From Pseudomonas cannabina (GTDB taxonomy: Bacteria > Pseudomonadota > Gammaproteobacteria > Pseudomonadales > Pseudomonadaceae): a DNA stretch of 64,000 nucleotides. The notes under the pieces are model-generated. The model saw nothing but the letters and a program-made list of their open reading frames with translations. It did no database searches and was not told where the DNA came from. A program made the position numbers and the translations under genes. This document shows positions 48,600 through 60,981 of this stretch, piece after piece (within the stretch, counting starts at the first letter, position 1; the number at the start of each line of letters is the position of its first letter). The DNA is taken from the NCBI RefSeq assembly GCF_900100365.1, contig NZ_FNKU01000001.1, forward strand, positions 5,211,501 through 5,275,500, written 5' to 3'.

Positions 48600-49610
48600 A
48601 TGCCAACGTTTTCTGCGCGTCAGGTGTTAATAGCCAGCTGGATTCTTGTCTTTGGCGGTTTGCTGTTGGTACTGCCTTTCAAGTTGCTGCCCAGCCTGTT
48701 GGCAGGATTGCTGGTCTTCGAACTGGTCAACATGCTGACCCCCAAGCTGCAACGCCTGATCTCCGGCGAGCGTGCGCGCTGGCTGGCGGTGGCCTTGCTG
48801 GGGACCATCGTGGTCAGTCTGCTGACCCTGATTTTTGCCGGCGTCATCAGCTTTGTGCTGCATGAAGCCGAGAATCCGGGCGCTTCGCTGGACAAGTTCA
48901 TGGTGCTGGTGGATCGTGCTCGTGGTCAGCTGCCACCGTTCATCGATGCCTATCTGCCCGCCAGTGCCGCGGAATTACGGGTTTCGCTGGGGCAGTGGCT
49001 GCAAAAGCATGTGGGTGAGCTGCAACTGATCGGCAAAGGCGCGGCGCACATGTTCGTCACCATGCTGATCGGCATGGTGCTGGGTGCGATCATTGCCTTG
49101 CAGCGCATCTCCGCTGATCACGTGCGCAAGCCGCTGGCTGCCGCGCTGTTCGATCGTCTGTATCTGCTCAGCCGGGCGTTCCGCAATATCGTCTTCGCCC
49201 AGATCAAAATCTCCTTGCTCAATACCGCCTTTACCTCGGTATTTCTGGCCATCGTGCTGCCGCTGTGCGGCATTCACCTGCCGCTGACCAAAACCCTGAT
49301 CATCATGACCTTCCTGCTCGGCTTGCTGCCGGTGGTGGGTAATCTGATGTCCAACACGCTGATCTTTATCGTCGGCATGTCGATCTCGATCTGGGTCGCC
49401 TTGGCGGCGCTGGGTTATCTGATCGTGATCCACAAGGTCGAGTATTTCCTCAACGCGCGAATCGTCGGTGGGCAGATCAACGCCAAGTCGTGGGAATTGC
49501 TATTGGCGATGCTGCTGTTCGAAGCCGCCTTCGGCCTGCCGGGTGTGGTGGCAGGGCCGATCTATTATGCGTATCTGAAGAGCGAGTTGCAGAAGGAAGG
49601 GTTGGTTTAA
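48600..49610 (+). CDS. AI-2E/PerM family membrane protein
   Basis: The 336-aa polytopic protein belongs to the AI-2E transporter (PerM/TqsA) family. It has three N-terminal helices (two hydrophobic hairpins within about 10-90), an amphipathic central domain (about 95-140) and four or five C-terminal helices, including the family stretch LLPVVGNLMSNTLIFIVGM. The family includes exporters and a few Na+/H+ antiporter-like members. The substrate cannot be inferred. Confidence 0.85.
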   Translation: MPTFSARQVLIASWILVFGGLLLVLPFKLLPSLLAGLLVFELVNMLTPKLQRLISGERARWLAVALLGTIVVSLLTLIFAGVISFVLHEAENPGASLDKFMVLVDRARGQLPPFIDAYLPASAAELRVSLGQWLQKHVGELQLIGKGAAHMFVTMLIGMVLGAIIALQRISADHVRKPLAAALFDRLYLLSRAFRNIVFAQIKISLLNTAFTSVFLAIVLPLCGIHLPLTKTLIIMTFLLGLLPVVGNLMSNTLIFIVGMSISIWVALAALGYLIVIHKVEYFLNARIVGGQINAKSWELLLAMLLFEAAFGLPGVVAGPIYYAYLKSELQKEGLV

Positions 49611-49649
49611 GGCTGATGTTGATACCCGTCTGGACGGGAGCGCAGAACG

Positions 49650-49825
49650 CAGCTTCTGCCCGGAGGGCGTGGGAGCGGGCCGGGCGACGCTTCACTTGTC
49701 CGCGATGGGCTGCGAAGCGGCCCCAAAACAGGCTGCGTCGGTTGTGTCTGGTACACCGAGGCGGCTGTTTTGCTGCCGGTTCCCGGCAGTTCGCGGACAA
49801 GTCCGCTCCCGCAAATTGACTATCG
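49650..49825. repeat. Single diverged copy of the REP-pair unit, inverted
   Basis: Read on the minus strand this stretch has the same parts, in the same order, as one unit of the 42.3-43.95 kb array: GAGCGGACTTGTCCGCGAAC, an ACCGGCAGCAAAAC hairpin, a diverged middle with GGTGTACCAGACAC, then GGGGCCGCTTCGCAGCCCAT and CCCGCTCCCACGCCCTCCGG. It fills most of the gap between the AI-2E family gene and yegD. Confidence 0.8.
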
Positions 49826-49853
49826 TGCCAATGCTCCGCGTCCGCTTTTGAGC

Positions 49854-51119
49854 TTAGCCGTAACGCTTCTTCGCTTCGATCGCCAGGCCGCTGCCGATGC
49901 TGCCGAAGATGTTGCCTTCGACGTGGCGTGCGTTGGGCAGCATGGCCGATACGCTGTTGCGCAGCGCCGGAATGCCGCTTGAGCCGCCGGTGAAGAACAC
50001 CGTATTGACCTGCTCGACGCTCACGCCCGCGTCATTCAGCAACTTCGTCACGCTGTTGCGTACCCGCTCGAGCTGGGCGTCGATGGCGGCTTCGAACATC
50101 ACCCGGTTCAGGTCCACGCTCAGCCCGGCTTCCACTCGATCCATCGGTAAATGACGACTTTCGGCGTGGGTCAGCTGGATTTTGGTTTCTTCCACTTCCA
50201 TGGCCAGCCAATGCCCGGCGCGTTGCTCGATCAGCTTGAACAGGCGATCGATGCCGCCGGTGTCTTCGATGTCGTAGCGCATGCTGCCCAGCGCCAGTTG
50301 GGACTTCTGCGAGTACACCGCGTTGATGGTGTGCCAGGTCGCCAGGTTCATGTGGTGGCTGGTGGGCATGTACGCGCCGCTTTTCATGCGGCTGCCATAG
50401 CCGAACAGCGGCATCACGCCCTGCAGGCTCAACTGTTTGTCGAAGTCGGTCCCGCCGATGTGCACGCCGCCGGTGGCCAGGATGTCCTGCTGGCGATCAT
50501 CATGCTGGCGCCGCTCGGGCGACAGGCGCACCAGCGAGAAGTCTGACGTACCGCCGCCGATGTCGACAATCAGCACCAACTCTTCGTTTTCAATGGTGGA
50601 CTCGTAATCGAAGGCGGCTGCAATAGGCTCGAACTGGAAAGACACGTCCTTGAAGCCGATCTTGCGCGCCACTTCCGCCAGCGTGTCTTCGGCTTCCTGA
50701 TCGGCCAGGGCGTCGTCGTCGACAAAATGCACCGGGCGACCCAGCACAACCTGTTCGAACTCGCGGCCTGCGGTGTTCTCGGCGCGCTTCTTCAACTCGC
50801 CGATAAACAGCGCCAGCAGATCCTTGAACGGCATTGCCGTGCCCAGCACGCTGGTGTCGTGCTTGATCAGCTTGGAACCCAGCAGGCTCTTGAGCGAGCG
50901 CATCAGGCGGCCTTCGTAACCCTCCAGGTACTCGTGAAGCGCCAGGCGGCCATACACCGGGCGGCGCTCTTCCATATTGAAGAACACCACCGAGGGCAGG
51001 GTAATCTTGTCGTCCTCCAGCGCGATCAACGATTCCACGCCGGGTCGTTGCCAGCCGACGGTGGAGTTGGACGTGCCGAAATCGATACCGCAGGCACGGG
51101 CCGGGGATTGGTCATTCAT
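49854..51119 (-). CDS. yegD: YegD-like Hsp70 family protein
   Basis: The 421-aa actin-fold ATPase has the Hsp70 phosphate-1 motif GIDFGTSNSTVG at the N-terminus, LIVDIGGGTSDFSLV as phosphate-2 and FFTGGSSGIPALR as the adenosine motif. It lacks the C-terminal substrate-binding and lid domains of DnaK, as is typical of YegD. A chaperone role is assumed by family. It is divergent from the J-domain gene cbpA. Confidence 0.9.
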   Translation of the reverse strand: MNDQSPARACGIDFGTSNSTVGWQRPGVESLIALEDDKITLPSVVFFNMEERRPVYGRLALHEYLEGYEGRLMRSLKSLLGSKLIKHDTSVLGTAMPFKDLLALFIGELKKRAENTAGREFEQVVLGRPVHFVDDDALADQEAEDTLAEVARKIGFKDVSFQFEPIAAAFDYESTIENEELVLIVDIGGGTSDFSLVRLSPERRQHDDRQQDILATGGVHIGGTDFDKQLSLQGVMPLFGYGSRMKSGAYMPTSHHMNLATWHTINAVYSQKSQLALGSMRYDIEDTGGIDRLFKLIEQRAGHWLAMEVEETKIQLTHAESRHLPMDRVEAGLSVDLNRVMFEAAIDAQLERVRNSVTKLLNDAGVSVEQVNTVFFTGGSSGIPALRNSVSAMLPNARHVEGNIFGSIGSGLAIEAKKRYG

Positions 51120-51227
51120 GTCTTTTACGTTCCAGTCAAAAAACGGCCGCGCAGTTTATGTCAGCACGCGCAAATTGCGTAGCGCGACACGTCGCTTATA
51201 TTTGCTTGGCTGTATTTGCGCCCAAGG

Positions 51228-51256
51228 CTTGAACTGAGGCCTGTTACCCCCAATCT
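51228..51256 (+). promoter_or_regulatory. Possible sigma-32 (heat-shock) promoter upstream of cbpA
   Basis: CTTGAA, 13 bases, then CCCCCAATCT resembles the sigma-32 consensus CTTGAAA-N11-16-CCCCATNT. It lies in the 312-base gap between the divergent yegD and cbpA genes, about 170 bases before the cbpA start. I see nothing else certain in that gap. Confidence 0.5.
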
Positions 51257-51431
51257 TGAAGGGATTCTCGGTAGACCAGGTTGTCGAAAGCTCGACCCGC
51301 CTGAAAACGCGGCTGTCTATCTGTACATTTTTCGACGTTAGGTAATCCAGATGCCTCTTTGACAGAGGAAGCTGGGCGCGTGACGCCAGCGTATCTGGCT
51401 TTGCCGGATAAATCGGATAGGTGATCGTTAC

Positions 51432-52376
51432 ATGGATTTCAAAGACTACTACAAGATACTTGACGTTGAGCCCACTGCGGACGACAAGGCGATCAAGACC
51501 GCCTACCGCAAGCTGGCCCGCAAGTACCATCCCGACGTCAGCAAGGAGGCCGGCGCCGAAGACAAATTCAAGGAAGCGTCCGAAGCCTACGAGGTGCTCA
51601 GCAGCCCTGACAAGCGCGCCGAGTACGATGAACTGCGCAAGTACGGTCGACAGGGCCGTCCGTTCCAGACCCCGCCGGGCTGGCAAAGCCGTGCCGGGGC
51701 GGGTGCTGGCGGTTTTGAAGAGACGGCGGACTTTTCCGAGTTCTTCAGTTCCATTTTCGGTGGTCGGCCGCAGCAGGGCGGACGCACCCGCAATCCGGGA
51801 CGCCAGGGTCAGGACGTTGAAATGGAGCTGGCGGTGTTCCTCGAGGAAACGCTGTCCGGGGAGTCCAAGCAGGTCAGTTTCAAGGTGCCTCAGCACAGCC
51901 CCAACGGCCAGCGCATGAGCGATATCACCAAGACCCTGAACGTGAAGATTCCAGCGGGCGTGGTCGACGGCGAGCGCATTCGGCTCAAGGGCCAGGGCGC
52001 TCCGGGTGTCGGTGGCGGTGCCAGCGGGGATCTGTACCTGATCATCCGCCTTGCACCGCATCCGATGTTCGAGGTCGAAGGCCATGATCTGGTGATCACC
52101 GTGCCGCTGGCCCCGTGGGAAGCGGCGCTAGGCACCAAAGTGGCGGTGCCGACCCTGACCAGCAGGCTCAACCTGACCATCCGGCCCGACAGTCAGAACG
52201 GTCAACGCCTGCGAATCAAGGGCAATGGCCTGATGAACAAGAATGGCGAGCGCGGCGATTTGTACGCGCAGTTGAAGATCGTCATGCCCAAACAGTCCGA
52301 CGAGACGACGCGGGCGCTCTGGCAGAAGCTGGCTGACAGCGCTGCGTTCGACCCGCGTGCGCACTGGAAGGGCTGA
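51432..52376 (+). CDS. cbpA: CbpA, DnaJ-like co-chaperone / curved-DNA-binding protein
   Basis: The 314-aa class B J-protein has a J domain (about 4-70) with the HPD motif at residues 33-35, a Gly/Phe-rich linker (about 75-130) and a C-terminal substrate-binding region (about 135-300). It lacks the Cys-rich zinc domain of DnaJ. It can stimulate DnaK and bind curved DNA in the nucleoid. The usual partner gene cbpM, often just downstream, is missing: the next gene is a histidine kinase on the other strand. Confidence 0.93.
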   Translation: MDFKDYYKILDVEPTADDKAIKTAYRKLARKYHPDVSKEAGAEDKFKEASEAYEVLSSPDKRAEYDELRKYGRQGRPFQTPPGWQSRAGAGAGGFEETADFSEFFSSIFGGRPQQGGRTRNPGRQGQDVEMELAVFLEETLSGESKQVSFKVPQHSPNGQRMSDITKTLNVKIPAGVVDGERIRLKGQGAPGVGGGASGDLYLIIRLAPHPMFEVEGHDLVITVPLAPWEAALGTKVAVPTLTSRLNLTIRPDSQNGQRLRIKGNGLMNKNGERGDLYAQLKIVMPKQSDETTRALWQKLADSAAFDPRAHWKG

Positions 52377-52410
52377 GCCGATTCGGCGTCGAGATGACGT
52401 GAAGCGTCAC

Positions 52411-52436
52411 GGCTGCATGTCGAAGAGCATGCAGCC
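52411..52436. terminator. Hairpin between convergent cbpA and histidine kinase genes
   Basis: A 9-bp perfect stem GGCTGCATG/CATGCAGCC with an eight-base loop starts 34 bases after the cbpA stop. There is no T run, so termination strength is uncertain. Confidence 0.5.
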
Positions 52437-52444
52437 GGCGTGGA

Positions 52445-53575
52445 TCAGTGTTTTGGCAGCACCACGGTAAACGTGGTGCCATCACCAATGGTCGAGGTCA
52501 CGGTGATGCTGCCGCCGTGAGCGTTGACCACTTCCTTGACGATGAACAGACCTAGGCCCAAGCTGGTCGAAGTGCCGCGTGTCTCGCTGTTTTCCTCGGT
52601 GCTGCGCACCAGCGGATCGAAAATCGTGCCGATGGCATCTTCAGCGATGGGCTTGCCTTCGTTGTGCACGACCAGCACCACCGCGTTCTCGGCGCCGGTG
52701 ACACTGACGGTAATCTGGTGACTGGCGGCGCCATGTTGCAGGGCGTTACCGATCAGGTTCTGCAGCATCTGGCTGATGCGTCCAGTGTCCCAGTGGCCCT
52801 TGGTGTTGCCTTCGATGTTCAGCACCGGCGTCGAGTCCGGATGCCCGGCGCAGGCTTCTTCAATAGCTTCGCGGCAGGCGCTGGCCAGGTCCATGTACTT
52901 GCGCTCCACCGGCAGCCCGGCACCCAGGCGGCTGCGCACGAACTCCAGCAGATCGCTGACCATCGCGCCCATGTGGCGAGTGCTGTTCTGAATGCGCGAA
53001 ACGTAGGACTGAGTCTTCTCGTCCAGCGTTATTTTGCGTGCCAGCAATTCAGTGGACATGCTGACGGCCTGAAGCGGCGCGCGCAGATCATGCCCCAGAA
53101 TGGCCAGAAAGATATCCCGAGAACGTCCGACGCGCTCGGCGTAGGCGGCGGTTGACTCTGCCAGCGCTTCGTCGATGGCTTCGTTGAAACGGATCACTTC
53201 CTGAAAGTCGGCCAACTGCGGTGCCGTCAGGCTTTCGACCCACAAACGGATGACGCTCGCGCGCAAATGGCGGAACTCTGACGTCATCTGCACCAGATCA
53301 AAACCGACCTCATGACGTAGCTCTCCATGACTGCAGGCGGCTTCGTCCAGGCTCGGCGTCTTGTGCACGTCTTCGCCACGGGCCTTGGCGATCTCTTCGC
53401 TCTTGCTCTGTGCAGTTCTCATGTCCCGCGCGGCCGCGAGCAGAATCGACTTGGCATGATCGCGCAGCTCGACCTTGGTCATCGTTTCTGCGGCGGGTTT
53501 CAGGGTTCTGGCGAAGTCTTCCCACTCGTCGACAATGCGATCCACATGAACAACGATGAATTCGGAAAGGCGCAT
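52445..53575 (-). CDS. Soluble sensor histidine kinase with RsbRD-like N-terminus
   Basis: The 376-aa kinase has no transmembrane segment. The N-terminal ~140 residues are helical and resemble the RsbRD N-terminal sensor fold. Then come a dimerisation domain with H-box ILGHDLRAPLQ (His162) and an ATP-binding domain with N-box QNLIGNALQHG and G-boxes GLGLFIVKEVVNAHGG. No response regulator gene is adjacent, so it is an orphan kinase and its partner is unknown. Confidence 0.88.
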   Translation of the reverse strand: MRLSEFIVVHVDRIVDEWEDFARTLKPAAETMTKVELRDHAKSILLAAARDMRTAQSKSEEIAKARGEDVHKTPSLDEAACSHGELRHEVGFDLVQMTSEFRHLRASVIRLWVESLTAPQLADFQEVIRFNEAIDEALAESTAAYAERVGRSRDIFLAILGHDLRAPLQAVSMSTELLARKITLDEKTQSYVSRIQNSTRHMGAMVSDLLEFVRSRLGAGLPVERKYMDLASACREAIEEACAGHPDSTPVLNIEGNTKGHWDTGRISQMLQNLIGNALQHGAASHQITVSVTGAENAVVLVVHNEGKPIAEDAIGTIFDPLVRSTEENSETRGTSTSLGLGLFIVKEVVNAHGGSITVTSTIGDGTTFTVVLPKH

Positions 53576-53755
53576 GGCCGATTACCTTGCTGGAGGTGCG
53601 TGGCGAAAGATGGCGCATAGTACCTCCTTTGCATGACACGAAATACAGGGCGTTGACTGTCATTTCTGTCAGTCAGCGCGCTTTTCACGAGCCTGTGTTC
53701 AATCTGCAGATTAAAAGTGCCTGAGCATGCGAATGCTGCGCATTGGCAAGCCTCT

Positions 53756-55456
<1,701 letters not shown>

Positions 55457-55462
55457 CTCTCG

Positions 55463-55582
55463 TACCTTGGATTCAGAGCTGCAAGCTACAAGCCGCAAGC
55501 TGTCAGTTTTTCAAAGCGACCAGCTGCAAGCAGCAAGTCGTCGTAGGCTTTCTTCTTGAAGCTTGAAGCTTGAAGCTTGAAG
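55463..55582. repeat. AGCTGCAAGC / AGCTTGA tandem repeat between ureB and ureC
   Basis: Starting from the ureC side there are AGCTGCAAGCTACAAGC, CAGCTGCAAGCAGCAAG and then four tandem seven-base units of the type GAAGCTT (TTGAAGCTTGAAGCTTGAAG). It resembles the repeat after rlmB and sits inside the urease operon. Confidence 0.75.
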
Positions 55583-56971
<1,389 letters not shown>

Positions 56972-56981
56972 GCTCGTCTCC

Positions 56982-57284
56982 TCAGGCAATCGGCTGGTGC
57001 ACGGTGACCAGCTTGGTGCCGTCCGGGAAGGTGGCCTCTACCTGGATTTCCGGAATCATTTCCGGGATGCCTTCCATGACCTGATCGCGGCTCAGCAGGG
57101 TGGTGCCGTAGTGCATCAGATCAGCGACGGTCTGCCCGTCACGCGCACCTTCCAGTAACGCCGCCGAGATGTAGGCCATGGCTTCCGGGTAGTTGAGCTT
57201 CACGCCGCGTGCCAGGCGCCGTTCGGCAACCAGCCCGGCGGTGAAAATCAGCATCTTGTCTTTTTCGCGTGGCGTCAGGTCCAT
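56982..57284 (-). CDS. ureA: Urease gamma subunit
   Basis: UreA is the 100-aa small structural subunit ([35 protein letters not shown]). It follows ureD by 67 bases, in which a GGAACGCAGAGCGTCC palindrome is inserted (57326-57346). The order ureD-ureA-GNAT-GNAT-ureB-ureC is a single strand unit. Confidence 0.96.
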   Translation of the reverse strand: MDLTPREKDKMLIFTAGLVAERRLARGVKLNYPEAMAYISAALLEGARDGQTVADLMHYGTTLLSRDQVMEGIPEMIPEIQVEATFPDGTKLVTVHQPIA

Positions 57285-57351
57285 GGGTCGTCCGTTTCTT
57301 CATATTCGGTGGTTGATCGTTCCCCTGGAACGCAGAGCGTCCAGTCATCAA

Positions 57352-58197
57352 TCAGGTATTCCAGATTCTTGGTGTTACCGCCTCGCGTCCCAGCAGGGCA
57401 GGCCGCAGGCGTTTCCAGATTTGTATCAGCCAGGCCCTGGCGTGCAAGGCTTCGTCAGCCAGGCAGCGCGCGACTATCAAGCCCGGCAACTGAGTCAGGT
57501 TACCGCGGACCGGATTGGGCATCGACAGCGAGCGGCATTCTTCAAGCAGGTCGCTGGCCACTTCACCGGTCATCAGCAGGGTGGCGAACACCGTTTTGCC
57601 ATCCAGCCCGACAGGCGAATACAGCAGCCGGTCAGCGCCGATAATGCGTTGCCGTTCATGCCAGAGCAATGCGCCGTCACGCCGGATGTCCAGATGTGAC
57701 TGAAAGTGGCCATGCTCGAAACGCTCGCCGCTGGCCGGACGCCCCAGCGCCACGACGTCCCAATAGCATAACCGGGCATCGCCGTGCAGTTCGATGCGCG
57801 TGGTGAGTTCTGCCTGGGCGTTGCTGAACACGATGGTTTCCTGGGGCAGCCATTCAAGCGTCGCGCCGGGCTGGACATGCAGCGCCAACTGTTGAAACGC
57901 AGGGCTGGCGGCGCGATACCATTTGGCGGCGCCAGGGCTGGTCAGTTGCGCCCAGGCATCGGTGCCGACGTTGACTGAAATGTCCAGCCGGTCGCCGCCG
58001 GCGATTCCGCCCGGAGGGTGAACGATGATGTGCTGGCACACCTCAGGCCCTTCGGCGTACAGATGTTTTTGTACCCGCAACGGCCCTTTGTGGCGCCGTT
58101 GGGTCGGGCGCGTGCCGTCATCGAAACGGCCATAGCCCAGTTCCAGCTCGGCGTGCCAGCTGGGTGTGAACAGGGCAGTAGGTGCTGGCAGATTCAT
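57352..58197 (-). CDS. ureD: Urease accessory protein UreD
   Basis: UreD (UreH) is the 281-aa scaffold that binds apo-urease and UreF-UreG during nickel insertion. It has the family stretches [13 protein letters not shown] [29 protein letters not shown] and [11 protein letters not shown]. It follows urtE by 48 bases. The other three accessory genes lie about 18 kb away at 37.3-39.1 kb. Confidence 0.96.
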   Translation of the reverse strand: MNLPAPTALFTPSWHAELELGYGRFDDGTRPTQRRHKGPLRVQKHLYAEGPEVCQHIIVHPPGGIAGGDRLDISVNVGTDAWAQLTSPGAAKWYRAASPAFQQLALHVQPGATLEWLPQETIVFSNAQAELTTRIELHGDARLCYWDVVALGRPASGERFEHGHFQSHLDIRRDGALLWHERQRIIGADRLLYSPVGLDGKTVFATLLMTGEVASDLLEECRSLSMPNPVRGNLTQLPGLIVARCLADEALHARAWLIQIWKRLRPALLGREAVTPRIWNT

Positions 58198-58245
58198 GGC
58201 GTCTTCATTGCTTTGTCGAGTGCTGCACGATAACGGATTGGCGCA

Positions 58246-58944
58246 TCAAATGGTGACCAGACCGCGTACACCGTCGGCCTCCATGTTCTCGCCCCGGCCC
58301 TGCTGAACGATCTCGCCCCGCGACATCACCAGATACTGATCGGCCAGCTCTGCGGCAAAATCGTAGAACTGTTCTACCAGCAGAATCGCCATGTCACCGC
58401 GCTCGGCCAGCTTCTTGATCACCGCGCCGATTTCCTTGATCACCGACGGCTGAATACCTTCCGTGGGCTCATCGAGAATCAGCAGGCGCGGGCGGCTTGC
58501 CAGCGCCCGGCCAATCGCCAGCTGCTGCTGTTGACCGCCAGACAGATCACCGCCCCGACGATGCTTCATTTGCAGCAACACCGGGAACAGTTCGTAGATG
58601 AACGCCGGCACCTCTTTGGCTTCCGAGCCGGGAAAGCGTGACAGGCCCATCAGCAGGTTCTCCTCAACCGTCAGCCGCCCGAAGATCTCCCGCCCCTGCG
58701 GCACGTAGGCAATACCGGCGTGCACGCGCTGATGCGTCTTGAAACCCGTAATGGCTTTGCCTTCCCAATGCACCGAGCCTTCTTTTGACGGCAGCAGGCC
58801 CATCAGTACACGCAACAGCGTTGTTTTACCGACACCGTTGCGGCCCAGCAGGCAGGTGACTTCGCCGACCTTCACATCAAACGACAGACCGCGAAGAATG
58901 TGGCTGCCGCCGTAATATTGGTGGAGCTTTTCGACCTGAAGCAT
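58246..58944 (-). CDS. urtE: Urea ABC transporter ATP-binding protein UrtE
   Basis: The 232-aa ATPase has Walker A GRNGVGKTT, signature LSGGQQQQLAIGRAL and Walker B LLILDEPTEGIQ, all typical of UrtE, the LivF-like subunit of the urea transporter. ATG 58944 (MLQVEKLHQYYGG) fits the family; the longer frame reads through REP-like DNA. It lies 100 bases downstream of urtD, with the palindromes at 58980-59035 in the gap. Confidence 0.95.
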   Translation of the reverse strand: MLQVEKLHQYYGGSHILRGLSFDVKVGEVTCLLGRNGVGKTTLLRVLMGLLPSKEGSVHWEGKAITGFKTHQRVHAGIAYVPQGREIFGRLTVEENLLMGLSRFPGSEAKEVPAFIYELFPVLLQMKHRRGGDLSGGQQQQLAIGRALASRPRLLILDEPTEGIQPSVIKEIGAVIKKLAERGDMAILLVEQFYDFAAELADQYLVMSRGEIVQQGRGENMEADGVRGLVTI

Positions 58945-58979
58945 GGTTCGTGTCTCTTCCGTTGCAGCATGATCACCGC

Positions 58980-59035
58980 TTTGCGACGCGGAGCGTCTGG
59001 ACATGCATTCCTACGCGGAGCGCAGGAACGATCAG
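58980..59035. repeat. GACGCGGAGCGTC-type REP pair between urtD and urtE
   Basis: GCGACGCGGAGCGTCTGGAC, a short spacer and CTACGCGGAGCGCAGGAACGAT make one copy of the same element family as at 17205 and 24997. It lies within the urea transporter operon. Confidence 0.7.
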
Positions 59036-59044
59036 TTCTTCGCG

Positions 59045-59905
59045 TCAGCGCCCCAAGTACACTTCAATCACACGTTCGTCGGCCTGGACGTCGTTCAGTG
59101 AGCCTTCGGCCAGCACGCTGCCTTGATGGAGCACGGTGACGTGGTCGGCAATCGAGCCGACGAAGCCCATGTCGTGTTCCACCACCATCAGTGAGTGCTT
59201 GCCGGCGAGGCCCTTGAACAGTTCGGCGGTGAATTCGGTTTCGGCGTCGGTCATGCCTGCCACCGGCTCGTCGAGCAGCAAAAGCTGCGGGTCCTGAACC
59301 AGCAACATGCCGATTTCCAGAAACTGCTTCTGACCGTGCGACAGCAAGCCCGCCGGGCGATGCATCGAGCTGGTCAGGCGGATGGTTTCCAGCACTTCAT
59401 CGATCCGGTCCTGCTGTTCGCCACTCAGGCGTGCACGCAGGCTGGCCCATACCGATTTATCGGTCTTCTGCGCCAGTTCCAGGTTTTCGAACACGCTCAG
59501 GGCTTCGAACACCGTGGGTTTCTGAAATTTGCGGCCAATCCCGGACTGGGCAATCTGCACTTCGCTCATCTGCGTCAGGTCCAGCGTTTCGCCGAACCAG
59601 GCCTTGCCGTGGCTGGGGCGGGTCTTGCCGGTAATGACGTCCATCAACGTGGTCTTGCCTGCGCCGTTGGGGCCGATGATGCAGCGCAGCTCGCCCACGC
59701 CGATGTACAGATTCAGGTCATTCAGCGCCTTGAAACCGTCAAAACTGACACTGATGTCTTCCAGCGTAAGGATCGTGCCATGCCGCGTGTTCAGCCCTTT
59801 GCCTGCGCTTTTGCCTAGGCCTACCGCATCGCGGCTGGTGCCGGCGTCGGAGTTAGGGGCCAGCACCGGTTCGAGCATGAATGACGGGGTCGGAGTGGTT
59901 TTCAT
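59045..59905 (-). CDS. urtD: Urea ABC transporter ATP-binding protein UrtD
   Basis: The 286-aa ATPase has Walker A GPNGAGKTT, signature LSHGQKQFLEIGMLL and Walker B LLLLDEPVAGMTD. About 40 residues precede the ABC core. ATG 59905 overlaps the urtC stop by four bases, which supports this start over the much longer frame. Confidence 0.95.
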   Translation of the reverse strand: MKTTPTPSFMLEPVLAPNSDAGTSRDAVGLGKSAGKGLNTRHGTILTLEDISVSFDGFKALNDLNLYIGVGELRCIIGPNGAGKTTLMDVITGKTRPSHGKAWFGETLDLTQMSEVQIAQSGIGRKFQKPTVFEALSVFENLELAQKTDKSVWASLRARLSGEQQDRIDEVLETIRLTSSMHRPAGLLSHGQKQFLEIGMLLVQDPQLLLLDEPVAGMTDAETEFTAELFKGLAGKHSLMVVEHDMGFVGSIADHVTVLHQGSVLAEGSLNDVQADERVIEVYLGR

Positions 59906-60981
59906 GGCTCGCTCCTTTTCTTCAGCAGGCCGATGACGCCCTTGGGCAGATACAGCGTGACGATGATGAACAGCGCGCCGAGAAAGAACAGCCAGTACTC
60001 CGGGAAAGCCACGGTGAACCAGCTCTTCATGCCATTCACCAGGCCCGCGCCGAGCAGCGGGCCGATCAATGTGCCGCGACCGCCCAGGGCGACCCACACA
60101 GCGGCTTCGATGGAGTTGGTCGGCGACATTTCGCTGGGGTTGATGATGCCGACTTGCGGCACATACAAAGCCCCGGCAAGACCGCACATGACCGCGCTCA
60201 GCACCCAGACGAACAGCTTGAAGCCGCGCGGATCGTAACCGCAGAACATCAGGCGGTTTTCTGCGTCACGCAGCGCTGTCAGCACCCGCCCGAACTTGCT
60301 CTGCGCCAGTTTCCAGCCGATGTACAGGCAGGCGACCAGTAACACGACCGTCGCCAGAAACAGCGTCGCCCGAGTGCCTTGCGAACTGATGCTGAAGCCC
60401 AGAATGCTGCGGAAGTTGGTGAAGCCGTTGTTGCCGCCAAAGCCGGTTTCGTTGCGGAAGAACAGCAACATGCCGGCAAAGGTCAGGGCCTGGGTCATGA
60501 TCGAGAAATACACGCCCTTGATGCGCGAGCGGAAGGCGAAAAAGCCGAACACCAGCGCCAGCAGGCCTGGAGCCAGCACCACCAGGCACAGTGCCCAGAG
60601 AAAGTTGTCGGTGCCCGTCCAGTACCATGGCAGTTCGGTCCACGACAAAAAAGTCATGAACGCGGGCAAGCCATCGCCAGCCGCCTCACGCATCAGGTAC
60701 ATGCCCATCGCATAGCCGCCCAAGGCGAAAAACAGGCCGTGGCCCAGCGATAACAGCCCGGCGTAGCCCCAGACCAGGTCCAGCGCGAGGGCGACAATGG
60801 CGTAGCAGAGAATTTTGCCGACCAGCGTCAGGGTGTAAGCCGAGACCTGAAAGCCGTTATCGGCTGGCAGCAACGACAGCAGTGGCAACGCCAGCAGCAC
60901 GGCCAGAATCAGGCTGCCTACGGCCAGCGTACCCTTGGGGCCGACTTTTTGTGCGGCGGTTACCATCAATGGCTGGCTCAT
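59902..60981 (-). CDS. urtC: Urea ABC transporter permease UrtC
   Basis: The 359-aa permease of the LivM type has about ten hydrophobic helices, including LVWGYAGLLSLGHGLFFALGGYAMGMYLM. It has the coupling-loop motif LTALRDAENRLMFCGYDPRG. Its start shares one base with the urtB stop. Confidence 0.95.
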   Translation of the reverse strand: MSQPLMVTAAQKVGPKGTLAVGSLILAVLLALPLLSLLPADNGFQVSAYTLTLVGKILCYAIVALALDLVWGYAGLLSLGHGLFFALGGYAMGMYLMREAAGDGLPAFMTFLSWTELPWYWTGTDNFLWALCLVVLAPGLLALVFGFFAFRSRIKGVYFSIMTQALTFAGMLLFFRNETGFGGNNGFTNFRSILGFSISSQGTRATLFLATVVLLVACLYIGWKLAQSKFGRVLTALRDAENRLMFCGYDPRGFKLFVWVLSAVMCGLAGALYVPQVGIINPSEMSPTNSIEAAVWVALGGRGTLIGPLLGAGLVNGMKSWFTVAFPEYWLFFLGALFIIVTLYLPKGVIGLLKKRSEP

